A stretch of DNA of 64,000 nucleotides from Botryosphaeria dothidea (GCA_011503125.2 WWBZ02000010.1:62001-126000), one strand, 5' to 3'; shown: positions 48,361 through 60,347, counted from the first letter of the stretch. Program-made: numbers and translations. The notes: generated from the letters alone by a model not told the origin.

Positions 48361-48559
48361 TATTAAGAAAATAGCCGTACTAGCCGTAGTTTAGTTATTT
48401 AGTAATACTAAATAAGTAGACTAGTTAAGAGCTACTAGGCCTTTCTAGATAGAACTAGTATAGTATATAATCTATACGTATATCTTCTAGTATAGTTACG
48501 ATAGGTAGAAGAAAAAATATCTTTCTATAAGCTATCTCTATACCGCTACTATTATAATA
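48361..48559 (+). repeat. Copia B 3' LTR
   Basis: 199 bp; the first four differences from the 5' copy that I note are C/T or G/A, as RIP would leave. Followed by target duplication GTTCT. Confidence 0.9.
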
Positions 48560-51500
48560 GTTCTAATAAAAGAATAAATAATAGTAATAATTCTAAAAGA
48601 AATCGTACTAAGTCTATTTATAACTAGAAACCTACTTAAGATAACTTTAGCCGCTAGAATAGAACTAGAAGCGGTAATATAGACTAAGATAGCTAATAGA
48701 GCTATATATCTACTACTACTAAACTAAGAGACTAGGTTAAACTATAGTATAAGCCTAAGCTAAAACTCTTAAAGCTATTAGACGAAAAACGCCTCGTAAT
48801 AACGAGGTAGAGACGCTACTATAGCTATAGAGGCTTAGACTACTTTATATCTAATACTTACTATCCTAATAATAACCGCGCTAGATTCGCGTATATCTAG
48901 AGTATTAAGGAACTTAACTCTAATAGCGAGTCGGAAAACTCTTAGTTCTAGAAGTAAGTCGTCTTTTAGAACTATAAGAGTAAAAGAAGCTAGACGAGTA
49001 GCTAGCTAGTCGTAGTTAGAAAGAGATAAAGATATTAAACTTCGTAGTAGATAATCGCGCGTATAAAATTAAGAGAACTTATTTTATTATATATACTATA
49101 GTAGCTAGTAGTAATATACGTTCTCTTATCGATAATAGAAGCTAAGCTAAGCTTATTAATATCTTCTTTATTCGCACGTATAAGATAATAAAAATCTCTC
49201 TTATTAAACGGATTACTATAACTTTAGAAGACGGAATATTCTTCTAATATATTACCTATATCTCTTTAGTCGATATTAATATTAGTTCTTATAAGGAATA
49301 ACTTCTCTACTATATTACTAACCTAGAAGACTATCTACTAATTCTTAGAGACGGATAGTTACGTATTTATAATCCGTATATCGACTAGGATAAGCGGTTA
49401 GTTAAGTTTTATAAGCCTTAGTACTTTAAGGCTAGCTATCTTACTATAAAACCTTATACTAAATACGCTATTAGATGCCGACCTAAATAGAAGATAGAGA
49501 AATCCTAACTAGATATTTAACTATATTCTATATCTATACTCTTCTACTTAGTATTACTTCCTAGATATAAAGAATACTACTATACGCCTACGGAATCTAC
49601 TATAAATACTAGCGTAGCTATAACTAAAGAAGACGACTTTTAGAAGTTTATAAATAAAAAGAAAATATATAGATAAGAAGAACGTCTTGCCCGGCTGCCG
49701 AAGGAATACTACTAAATTAAAGAACTCTAAAATAAGATAGAAGCGAATATACTCCCTCCTTACTAGAAAGAAGACTATAAAATTAAGCTTAAACCTAACT
49801 ATAAACCTTCTTATATAAAAAGCTACCGTCTAATATCTTAATAAGAAAATAAAGCGGTTAAGAAATATATTAACGAATATCTTAGAAAAGGATTTATTCG
49901 CCCTAGCTCTTCGAACTATACCGTACCTCTACTTATTATTAGAAAGCTAGAAGAAGAACTTAGGGTCTATATTAACTATAGAGCCCTAAACGCTATTACT
50001 AAGAAGAACCGATATCTAATTCTATATATTAATAAAACCCTTATCTAGCTTAGTAAGACTAAGATCTTTATAAAACTCGACGTTATCTATATCTTTAACC
50101 GGATCCGAATTAAGGAAGGCTATAAGTATCTTACCGCTTTTAACACTCGCTTTAGTTAGTACGAATACTTAGTTATACTCTTTAGGCTCTATAATACGCT
50201 AGATACCTTTTAGAGCTATATTAATAATTCTATACTCGAATACCTAGATAAGTTTTATATAGCGTACCTAGATAATATTCTTATCTATAGTAAAAAGAAG
50301 GATAAATACGCTAAAAATATTAATAAAGTTCTTTAACGACTAAAGGACCGTAGTCTCTAACTCGACCTTAATAAATACGAATTTAATATTAGATTAGTTA
50401 AGTACCTCGGCCTTATTATTAGTATAAACGGAATTAAAATAGACCTAGAAAAAGTCTCTATTATTATTAACTAGGAGGCACCGACGTTAGTTAAGGATAT
50501 ATAAGCCTTCCTTAGCTTTATAAACTTCTACCGCCGCTTTATTAAGAACTTCTCTTATATAGCACGCCTCCTTACTAAGATAATAAAAGAAGAATAATTT
50601 ATAACTAGGAATAGAAAACGTAAGATAAAATACTAGAAGTTTATATAGAATAATAAGAAATAAGCCGCCTTTAACTAACTATAAGCTATATTTACCTCCG
50701 TATCTATTCTTATATATTTCGACCCTAAAAAGAAAATATAGATTAAAACGGATGCCTTAGACTTTATTAGTATAGGTATTCTATCGTAGATATACGACGG
50801 AGTACTTAAACTAGTTATATACTTTTCTAAGAAAATATCCTTAACTAAGTATAACTATATAATCTACGATAAAGAGCTACTTACTATTATTCGCTTCTTT
50901 AAGACTTAGAAACTAGAATTTATAAGTACTTCTATAGATAAGCCTATTAAGGTGCTTACGGATTATAAGAACTTAGAGTATTTTATAATAACTAAGTAGC
51001 TAACTAGCCGCTAAGCCCGCTAGGCTAAATTTCTATCCGTCTTTAACTTTATTATCTTCTACCGGCTAGATAAATAAAGAGAGAAGCTAGACTTACTTAT
51101 AAGAAGAACGTAGAACTTACCGTAAGAAATTAACGACCTAAGAAAGTAATACCGGTTCTAATAACTACTTCGGGACTTAAACCTAGAACCTAATATAAAG
51201 ATCGCTATTAATTCTATTCTCTTTACTACTAATAACCTAGAGAAGAAGAAGTTAGACTCTTAAGAGCCGGAAGATAACTAGACCTAGAAAATCTAGAAAG
51301 TCTAGAAAACCTAGGAAGCTAGATAAAAAGACCTCGATATACTTATTAGCGAAGCCTACGAGAAGGATAGAGTAATCTAGGACCTCCGTAGAAGTATTAA
51401 TACTAAAGATAGACGTATACTAAGCTACTTAATTAGAAAGAGCTATAAGAAAAATATTTAGAACTTCTTAGTAAAAGATAGTTAGGTATAGCTAAAAGAC

Positions 51501-52923
51501 GCGCTTATTATCCTAGACTACTAACTACTACGCCTACGCCTTCTATAGAATTACTATAAAAAACTACTTATAGAATATCTAGAACCTAAAGCTATATATA
51601 GGAAGCTTATAGAAAACTACTAGTAGGCTAGATAAAGGAAAGACGTTACTTATTTCTATAAGAACTATTACTACTACCGCCGCTATAAGCTATACTTAAA
51701 ATAAAAGTAAGAACTACTTAAACCGCTATCTATTTCCTAATAAAAGTAGCTCTACGTAACCCTAGACTTTATAGAAAAACTACCGCTATATACTAGGAAG
51801 AATTAGAGATATCGATACTATTTAGTTATTATAGACCGTTTAACTAAAGAAAAGATCTACGAGCTAATAATAATACTAAGTACTAAAGAAACCGTAGAGG
51901 CTCTAAACCGCTACCTCTTTTATATACGAGGTTTTCTAATAGATATTATCTCCGACCGAGGTAGCGCTATAGACTCCTATATCTATAGAAGAATTATAGA
52001 ACGATATAACGTAAAGGTTAAAATATTAACTATCTTTTACCTCTAGACTAACGGCTAGAGCGAAAGCTCTATTAAAGATCTTAAAAAGTACCTCCGGATA
52101 TATATTAACTACGCGTAAGATAACTAGGTCGACTTTCTACCTAAAGCTAAATTTATAGCTAATATATATATTAGCGTATTAACTAGTATATTACTATTCT
52201 TCGCCGATAACGGATTCTATCTACGTACTAGCTTAGAGCCTATAAAAATCTACTAGAGTACTAGAAAAGTAGAAGTAATTAGAGTAGACTAGTTAGTTAA
52301 AAGATTAAATACTATAAGAAGCTTCCTCTAAGAATAACTAGCCTAGATATAAAAAGAATAAGCCCGCTACGTAGATAAATTCCGCTAGCTATACTCTACT
52401 TTCCGTATAGGCGATAAAGTATTTATTAACGCCCGAGACTTTAACCTAGGACGGAATAGTAAGTCTCTCTTACTAAAGAATCTTAGTCCGTAGAAAATTA
52501 CTAGATTAATTAATAGTAAAGTATACGAAGTTACTATATCTTCTTATATATAAGAGAAAGAAATCTTCCCTATATTCTACCCCTAGAAGCTATATCTTAC
52601 CCTAGATAACCTATACCCGGGTTAGGTCTAGAAGTCTAGCCTAGTATATATAATCTTTAATAAGAACGAGAATAAAACTTATAAGGAGTAGAAAGTACTA
52701 GAGGTAGTAGACTACTAAAACTTAAGGTATAGAGTATAGTATAAGATTATCTTTATAGGTAACTAGAACGAGTAGAACTCTAATCCCCTATAGTAATACT
52801 AGAATAACTATAAGAATACTCCTAATAAAATCCGTAAGTACTACGTATACTATAAGAACGCGCTTAAGCTACCTAAATTTTTTAAGAAGCTTAGTAAACC
52901 TCGCTTAGAGAAGAGAAGAATAG

Positions 52924-53155
52924 TATTAGACCTCTTAAGCGCTACTACTTTAGGTAACTAAGTAGATACTTAATAGTAACTAGAGGCCCTAGCTTTACTA
53001 AGAATAACTCGGTTAGATACTAGAATACGGGCCTAGCGCTAAGCGACTAGGTATATTTACTCTTCGCCCTCTCTTTCTAGACTCTCTTTTCTTTCTTCTT
53101 ATATATAGATTTTTAGTTAAAAGTAATACTATTATTTCGGCTTTACTACCTTATA
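52924..53155 (+). repeat. Gypsy 3' LTR, RIPed
   Basis: 232 bp, starting TATTAGACC (pre-RIP TGTTAGACC) and ending CTTATA (pre-RIP CTCACA). Its last 61 bp recur at 41427-41487 and 56444-56504. Confidence 0.8.
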
Positions 53156-56100
53156 TAGTAAGAAGAGGTAGATTAGAAGAGATAGAATAAAAGTATAGCG
53201 TAGAATAGTAGCTAAGATTACTTCGGACCTATCTATACTCTAGAAGCTCTTAAAGTAGATAAGAATAAGAATACTAGAACCTCTAGCTCTATCTTAGTTT
53301 CTACCCCTCTAGAAAGTAGATAAATAACTATATTACGATAACTAGTCTAAGGTAGAAATTCTTACTAACTAGTTCTTTCTACCTTCTAAGACTACTAATC
53401 TCTTAGATCTAAATAGATATATATATCTAGTACTAGTAGAGATTCTCTAAGACCTTACTAAAGAGTAGATCCTCTATACTATTAAGAAGCTTTCTCTAGA
53501 TAAGATACTAGGCCTAGATAAGATTACTAATAGATTCTTAAAATAATACGCTAAGATACTAAGAAGACTCCTTACTAGGCTCTTCTAAGAATACCTCGTA
53601 CTTAGATACTACTCTAAGTAGTTTAAAAGCTCTATTACTATAGTTCTTAGAAAACTATAGAGAGACGACTATACTAAAGCTAAGTTATTTAGGCCGATTA
53701 CTTTACTTAATACGCTAGAGAAGCTACTTAAGAGGATTATAGTAGATAGAATTTTCTAGGCTACTAAAGTATACGGCCTACTCTCTAATATATAAATAGA
53801 AGCTAAGAGAAATAGATCCGTAGTAGTAGCTCTTAATCTACTTATAGAATAGATCTATACTATCTAAATATAAGATCTAGAGCTAGTAGCTTTAGTTCTT
53901 AGCCTAGATATCTCGGAAGTATATAACTACGTATCTTATAGAAGGCTTCTCTATAATATAAGAATAGTAAAACTTCTAAAATAGGTAGAAAGATTTACCC
54001 GATTCTTTCTATAGAACCGTACTACTTAGCTATCCTTCGGAGACTTTACTAGTCTACTAATCTAGATCTTAACCGGGATTTTCTAGGAATTCTTACTATC
54101 GCCGATACTCTATCTATTTTTTACTTCTAACCTACTTATATAGCTACGTAGAAATAATATCTTCCCCCTTAAATTTATCGATAATACTAATATTCTAATC
54201 TTTAGTAGATCTATAGAATAGAACTATAGAATACTAGAGGGAGTATATTAAATTTACGAGTACTAGGTAGCTATCTACGGGTTAGCTTTCTCGCCCGATA
54301 AGTATTATCTTATTTATTTTATAAGAAAACTAAGGAGATTTAATATAGTAGTAGGGATCTATATCTCTAGATTTACTAGATATCTAGAGTCTATAATTAA
54401 GATTCGGCGAGGTAGTATACTAGTAGGGTATACTTCTACGATAACCTAGCCTTTTTAGGATAGTATAGGTTCTAAGTTCGAATCTTAGACCGCTTATCTA
54501 CTCGTAGTATATACGTTCTACGTTAAAAGTATACGTACCCGCGTTCTCTCTAGCGGTAATAAGGGGGAAAATCTATAGGTAGTTAGGGTAGGCTATAAGT
54601 AGTATATACGTCCTACTATAAAAGTATACGTACCCGCGTTCTTTCTAGCGGTAATAAGAAGGAGAAGAGCTAGCTAGGCGCTTCTAAAAATAAATTTTAA
54701 GAGCGCTTTACTAGCGCTTATAAATAGGTAAGCCGGAACTTCTTACGGCTTAGTCTTAAGATTTATAGTTATCTCTCTCTATAGTTTCTCCCTCTTAGCT
54801 ACTCTTCCTACTTTAGATACCGCTACTAGTATATAGAAAAACTATACTAAATAGAGTATCTACGGATACTACTATTATAGATAGAAAAGGTTTTTACCCG
54901 GGCTATCCTAAGAAAGTAGCTACGGTTTTCCCTTCTATATACTCTTATAGATAGCTATAGCTATATAGACTCTTAGAGAGCTAAATTAGCTTAAAAATTA
55001 AATTTATCTATCTATCTATAATTAAGATTCTAGGAGTCTACGTAGATAATAAGCTTAGATAGGGACCCTATATTAGGAAAATAGGAGCTAAGATAATTAA
55101 ATAGTATATATCTCTCTCTAGACTCGCGGCGTCTACCTAGAAAGCCTTATTTACTAAAGCCTATTATATCTATACGGCCGTAGTAAGGCTAGTTCTTACC
55201 TACGGCTATAGGATATAGTATACTCTAAAGGAAATTCTAAGATAGAGAAAAATAACTATCTAGCCACTAAAGAAGATCTAAAACTAGTACCTACGTACTA
55301 TCTTAGAGGCGTATAAGTTAACTAGTATATAAATTTTAGAGTATAAGATAGAAATTCCCCTACTCTTACTATACCTAGACGAACTAGTACTAGCCTAGGC
55401 TATTAGAGCTAGGAATAGCCTAGTCGCGATAGTAGTAGAGAAAACTTACTAGAGTATTAAATAGATAGCTCGGGCTACTCTAAGTACTAGAGGCGCTACT
55501 AGCCCTACTAGAAGAACCCTACTTAGAAAAAAGATAAACTTACTCCTTAACTACTATCTCTCTATCTACTAAAGTCTTCTAGAGCGAACGAAGCTACGTA
55601 TAGTATATAGAAATAAGTAGAAGAAGAGATAGATAAAGTCTACTAGCTAGGGAAGATAAGATAAGCTAGTAACCTAAAGTATATAGTAGAACCTAAAAAT
55701 TAGATAAATCTATAGCGAACTATCTAAGCTATAGAGTATACTCGCTATTCTACTACGTATAGAGTATATTAGACTAGAGAACTTCCTCTTAAGGCGTAAG
55801 GTACTAGGATATCCTAGTTCTATCTATCTATACGGCTAGTATAGATAAATTCTAAAGTATATTCTTCTCTTCTACTCCTACTTCTAATAGAGTAGAATAT
55901 AGATACTCTAAAGAGTAGGGACTACGGACTACTACTTTCTCCTCTTAATAAAGAAGGGGATTAAAATAGTAATAGACTAGTTCTTACGCCTAGAGCTACT
56001 TAAGTAATTTAGCCTAGTAAGAGAACTAATATAGAAAGATAACTAGGAAGAGAAACTAGAAGAATAACTAGAACTACTAAGACTACTAAGACCTAGATAA

Positions 56101-56345
56101 CTACGAGGATAAGAACTAAAGAGATAGGTTTAGTAGGTAAATATAGAGCTACTATAGTAGCCGCTACTAGTAAGAAGGAAAAATAAGAACTAGTATAAAA
56201 TAGTATATCTAGAGAGAGAAGAGGGGTTTTTACTAGGCGAAAAGGTTTTTCTCCTCGTATAAAATAACTATAGATAGCTAGCCCCGTATAGACCCGTAAG
56301 AGAGCTATATCGGGAAGAAATAAATTTATCTATCTATCTATCTAT
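53156..56345 (+). mobile_element. LINE-B copy 2: 5'-truncated, RIPed, contains nested SINE
   Basis: Aligns in reverse orientation with LINE-B copy 1 from about 38815 to its 3' tail. RT remnants run from 53156; motif C FIDNTNIL is at about 54175. After the SINE (54406-55015) the coding resumes as IKILGVYVDNKL (55021 on), and the C-terminal Cys/His region lies at about 55790-55900. The 3' tail ends in TATC repeats at 56322-56345. CpA and TpG are almost absent. Confidence 0.85.
54406..55015 (+). mobile_element. tRNA-derived SINE sharing the 3' tail of LINE-B
   Basis: 610 bp flanked by the 15-bp target duplication CTATAATTAAGATTC (54391-54405 and 55016-55030). The head is tRNA-like: GGCGAGGTAGTATACTAGTAGGG resembles an A box region when RIP is undone, and GTTCGAATC at about 54470 is a B box. 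The tail (about 54950-55015: GACTCTTAGAGAGCTAAATT...AAATTTATCTATCTATC) aligns with the 3' end of LINE-B (56270-56340). Inside, a block of about 65 bp (GTATACGTACCCGCGTTCT...AGCGGTAATAAG) occurs twice, around 54500-54565 and 54600-54660. It has no coding capacity; mobility would have depended on LINE-B enzymes. Confidence 0.7.
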
Positions 56346-56504
56346 ACTAAGGATAACTCGGTTAGATACTAGAGTACGGGCCTAGCGCTAAGCGACTAGG
56401 TATATTTATCCTTTACCCTCTCTTTCTAGACTCTCTTTTCTTTCTTCTTATATATAGATTTTTAGTTAAAAGTAATACTATTATTTCGGCTTTGCTACCT
56501 TATA
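56346..56504 (+). mobile_element. Gypsy LTR fragment, plus orientation
   Basis: Aligns with LTR positions 52996-53155, including the final 61 bp. Directly follows the LINE-B tail. Confidence 0.7.
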
Positions 56505-56620
56505 GCGCTAGGCCCGTACCTTAGTACCTAACCGAGTTATCCTTAGTATAGCTAGGGCCTCTAGTTACTATTAAGTATCTATCTAATTATCTAGAATAGT
56601 AGCGCTTAAGAGGCCTAATA
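56505..56620 (-). mobile_element. Gypsy LTR fragment, minus orientation
   Basis: The reverse complement aligns with the first half of the gypsy LTR (TATTAGGCCTCTTAAGCGC... to GGGCCTAGCGC). Together with 56346-56504 it makes an inverted repeat with arms of about 45 bp. Confidence 0.7.
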
Positions 56621-57065
56621 GTACGTTAAGCTAGACTTAAGAAGAAAGAAGAGAAGTTATAGAAGAAAGAGAAAAGTTATATATAAGAAAGGCTTAGCGT
56701 TACGTAACCTACTAATAATTCTCTAAGGCTTAATCCTAAGGCTTTAGACTCTAATACTAACTATTATTAAGTTTAAGTACTTTATTATAAGTAAGCCTAA
56801 CGCCGTAGCCTAGCTTAGAACGACTTAAGGACTAAGTAGTATAGTTATAAGCTAGAGAAGCTAGCCTAGTTTATATTTAGCCTTAGAATAGATAGGGCTG
56901 CCTACGTAATATTAGTATAGTAGATTTTAGCCTACCTCTTCTAGCTTAGTCGTCTTAATCTATATAGTCGTCTCTAATATAGCTCTTTAACTACTCGATC
57001 CGTATACGTCTCCTTTAACTCCTTAATAATATCTATTTCTAGTTCCGTCCGATAGTCCTATCTCG
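56621..57065. other. RIPed DNA of unidentified origin, upstream of the NLR gene
   Basis: CpA/TpG-poor sequence without readable protein homology. It may include the NLR promoter and further transposon sequence. Confidence 0.4.
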
Positions 57066-60000
57066 ATGCGTCTTTTATAGCCTAACGGTAATAGCGATTT
57101 TAGCCTTATTAAGCGCCTAGGCAATAATATTCCGCCCTACGCGATTCTATCGTATATATAGGGGTTAGATAATAACGAGATTACCTTCTAAGATATTATA
57201 AGCGATAGAGGTAGAAGTAAGCCTAGCTATAGTAAGGTTCGCTTCTATAGAAAGTAAGTAGTAAGAGATAGCCTTTAATATTTCTAGATAGATACTTACT
57301 ATATCGATAAGTTAAGTAGCGTAGAGCTATCCGAAGTAATTAACTCGATATTTCGCTAGTACTAGAATGCGGAGAGATGCTATATATATCTATCTAACGT
57401 TTTACGTAATTCTTCTAATAGGAATAATAAGAGCTTATAGAGATAGAAACTAGCCTTTAGAAAAAGTAAATAGTTTAAGCGAGGCTAGACTCTTTAAGAG
57501 CTTATCGCGCTAGTATTAGTCGAGTTCTTCTCTAGAGAGGGAATATTCCTCGGTAATAAAAGGTTAATAGAGTAAACTATCTACGAAACGATAGAAATCG
57601 CTATTAACGCTCTCTAAGGAGACCTACTATTCTAGTTTAGTATAGGCGAGAGGTTTATATAGGTAGAAGGTCGAATAATAAAACGCGAAGAGGACGTAGT
57701 ATATTATCTACTAGGTATATTTAATATTTAAATGCCGCTCTTATACGGGGAGGGGCGGGAGAAAGTATAGAAACGACTTTAGAAGGAGATTAGGGAGTCT
57801 TTCGGCGGTAGAGCTCTATCGCTAAGTAAAGAATAGAAATAAACACTCCTAGACTCGTTAAGGTTTAACCAGATTAATGCGCGCCAGATAACTATTAAAA
57901 ACGCGTATACCAAAACATGTAAATAGTTATTATATAAGTCCGAGTACTATAACTGGCTTAACGCGACTAAGCTAAGCGAATACTACGGGTTTTTATAGAT
58001 TAAGGGGAAACTAGGTATAGGAAAATCTACGTTAATAAAATTCGCTCTCGCCCACGCCTGGAAGACGATAAAGGATAGGATTATTATCTCTTTCTTCTTT
58101 AACGCCCGAGGCGAGGATATCGAGAAATTAACGATCGGAACTTATAGGTCGATGCTATTATAACTTCTCGAACGGCTTCCCGCTCTCTAGAGTATCTTTA
58201 ACTCGCTCGGTCTCTTAACGTCGAGCGCAAGCATAGATTATCGATAGAGCACTAAATTACTTAAGATACTACTAGAGCATGCGATATAGAGTCTAGAAGA
58301 GTCTTAGGTCGTCTGTTTTATTAATGCTCTAGACGAATGCGAAGAGACGCAGATACGCGATATAATATCGTTCTTTAAACGCGTTGGAGAGCTCGCTGCA
58401 TCGTCCGGAATCCGTTTCTAAGTATGTTTTTCGAGTAGATACTACCCCTATATCATAATCCGGAAGGGGCTAGATCTAGTGCTAGAAGGCTAAGAAGGAC
58501 ATACGCAGGATATTACCAACTACCTCGAGACTAAGTTAAAGATTAGGAAGAGTAATATCGCGCAGCAGATCCGAGGCAAAATTCAGGAAAAGGCCTCGGG
58601 GGTCTTTATATGGGTCGTTCTTATCGTAGAGATTCTAAATAGAGAATACGACCGTGGCCGGATGCACGCACTTCGAAGGAGGCTATAGGAGATCCCTAGC
58701 GACCTGCACGAACTATTTCGCGACATCTTAACCCGTAACTCGCGTAACACAGACGAGCTGGTGCTGTGTATTTAGTAGGTACTTTTCGCTAAACAGCCGC
58801 TAAGCCCCGAGCAGCTATACTTCGCTATCCTTTCCGGAGTCGAAATAGACGCAGTATCAATATAGGATCCCAGCGAGATTACAAGGGATGTGATAAAGAG
58901 GTTTATCCTCGACTCGTCTAAAGGGCTGACCGAGATCACAACATCTAAGCTTTAGAAAGTCCAGTTTATTCACGAGTCAGTACGGGATTTTCTTCTAAAA
59001 GAAGATAGTCTTAGCAGTATCTGGCCAGATCTTAGAAGTAATCTTTAGGGCTAAAGCCACGAGCGGCTAAAGCAGTGCTGCCTTAGCTATATAAGCGTGG
59101 ATGTTTTTACCCTATTAGATGTCCCCGACCTCCTTCCTAAAGCTTCATCGCAGCAAGCCGTAGACCTTCGCAAGTCAGCTTCTAAGGCATTTCCTTTCCT
59201 CGAATATACCGTACATAATATGCTATATCATGCAAACGCGGCAGAAGGAAGCGGCATTACACAAGCATAATTCCTCAATAGCTTTTAGCTACCTCGTTGG
59301 ATTAGGTTTAATAATCTCCTTAAAAAGCATGAAGTACGCAGGCACTTAGCAGGTGTGAGTCTCCTATATTTACTTGGAGAGCATAACATGCCAAACCTTA
59401 TTGGAGTCCATCTATCCGCCGCCTCCTGTCACGAGGTAGAGAATAAGCGTTATAGATGTCCCCTTTTCGCAGCTATGGCGACTATGAGTAAGGAAGCTAC
59501 TAAAATATTCCTAATGAGCCTTGTAGTAAACCAGTCTTCCGGAAGGAAGCCTTACAAAGTAAATACTAATGACTTTGATGAGGAATGGAGCCAAAAGAGT
59601 ATTGGACGCGATTTCAAATTCTTAAAAAAGAGAAGTCTACTCTCGTACTTAGCGGAGTTTGGATTTAAGAGAGTAGTTTCTTTCCTACTAGATACTGGCG
59701 TAGTTGACGTGGACTCGACGGATAATGACGGACGGACGCCGCTTTCGTGGGCGGTAGAGAAAGGACACGAGGCGGTAGTTAAGCTACTACTCGAAAAGAA
59801 CGCCGACGTCAACGCCCAGGGCGGAGCACACGGCAACGCTCTCTACGCTGCGTCATCCAGAGGACACGTTCAGGTGGTCCAGATGCTGCTCGAAAAGAAC
59901 GCCGACGTTAACGCCCAGGGCGGATACTACGGCAGCGCTCTCCAGGCTGCTTTATCCAAAGGACACGTTCAGGTGGTCCAGATGCTGCTCGAAAAGAACG

Positions 60001-60122
60001 CCGACGTCAACGCCCAGGGCGGATTCTACGGCAACGCTCTCCAGGCTGCTTCATCCAAAGGACACGTTCAGGTGGTCCAGATCCTTCGCAAGAAGATAAA
60101 TGGCCAGACAGCAACGAAGTAA
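57066..60122 (+). pseudogene. HET-NACHT-ankyrin NLR (STAND) protein, 5' two-thirds RIPed
   Basis: One frame of 1018 codons from ATG 57066 to the stop at 60120, no indel and no intron needed. HET domain: PPYAILS, IDTYYID, and LLGIFNI-stop-MPLLYGEG near 57715-57760, about residues 20-230. NACHT NTPase with P-loop GKLGIGKST at about 58005-58031, Walker-B-like INALDECEE at about 58320. Ankyrin repeats occupy about the last 130 residues, with three nearly identical 33-residue units (LLEKNADVNAQGG). HET-NLRs are cytosolic allorecognition/immune-type receptors that trigger incompatibility cell death; ligand unknown. Stops (mainly at Trp and Gln codons) fill the HET and NACHT parts; the last is 59286-59288. 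The ankyrin part is clean. Non-functional unless another copy exists. Confidence 0.9.
59791..60090 (+). repeat. 99-bp coding repeats (ankyrin units)
   Basis: TCGAAAAGAACG occurs at 59791, 59890 and 59989, exactly 99 bp apart. Units differ at only a few bases, which change mainly the residues after the QGG turn. Confidence 0.9.
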
Positions 60123-60347
60123 AAGTAAACGAGTTAATATCAGTTCGTAAAAAATACCTTCGGATATCACTTCCTTGGACACTCTCATTTCATCGGGTAT
60201 ATCAGTTCAGATTTATGTATTCGAGGTCACTTATTTACCTTCATTTAGTAGGACAGTCAAAAATTTGATCCTTTTCTTCTAATATCATTATAAACAGACC
60301 AGGAGGTCCACCCGATCCTTAACATGTGAGGATGCCTAGGCGCTTTA
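60123..60347. other. NLR 3' flank, nothing recognised
   Basis: Short AT-rich spacer with no CpA depletion. Confidence 0.4.

Larger units (their letters stand above)
43047..48559 (+). mobile_element. Copia B: complete copia element nested in gypsy, 5513 bp, RIP-saturated
   Basis: LTRs of 199 bp at 43047-43245 and 48361-48559; target duplication GTTCT at 43042-43046 and 48560-48564. LTRs begin TATTAAG (pre-RIP TGTTAAG) and end TAATA (pre-RIP CAACA). GATTATAAGCCCG after the 5' LTR is a mutated initiator-tRNA site. Integrase (LILIDVYGPLLES) at about 45440, RT (RSLYGLKQ; LLIYVDNILVTV at about 47310) and RNase H (KAEYIVISIYAKEFQ, YTKDIVADGLTKPL at about 47950-48290) are readable through numerous stops. 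Not capable of expression. Confidence 0.9.
41427..53155 (+). mobile_element. Ty3/gypsy element with chromodomain, RIP-saturated, host of copia B
   Basis: A 61-bp end of the 5' LTR (41427-41487), gag-like sequence to 43046, then (after nested copia B) a CCHC knuckle near 48830, protease (LIDNGS-like, about 49120), RT (NYRALNAITKKNRYLI; catalytic YLDN, from YLDD, at about 50275), RNase H (about 50740), integrase (about 51760-52300) and a chromodomain (about 52680-52860). A purine tract precedes the 3' LTR at 52924-53155. Trp and Gln codons are almost all TAG/TAA. LINE-B copy 1 abuts the truncated 5' LTR. Confidence 0.85.

Noticed and set aside
54406..54500. Possible functional tRNA gene
   Set aside because: A- and B-box-like parts are present, but the acceptor stem does not pair and the sequence is embedded in a SINE with target duplications.
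59791..60090. Regular 99-bp repeats considered as a CRISPR-like or satellite array
   Set aside because: They are in-frame ankyrin-coding units within a protein gene of a fungus.
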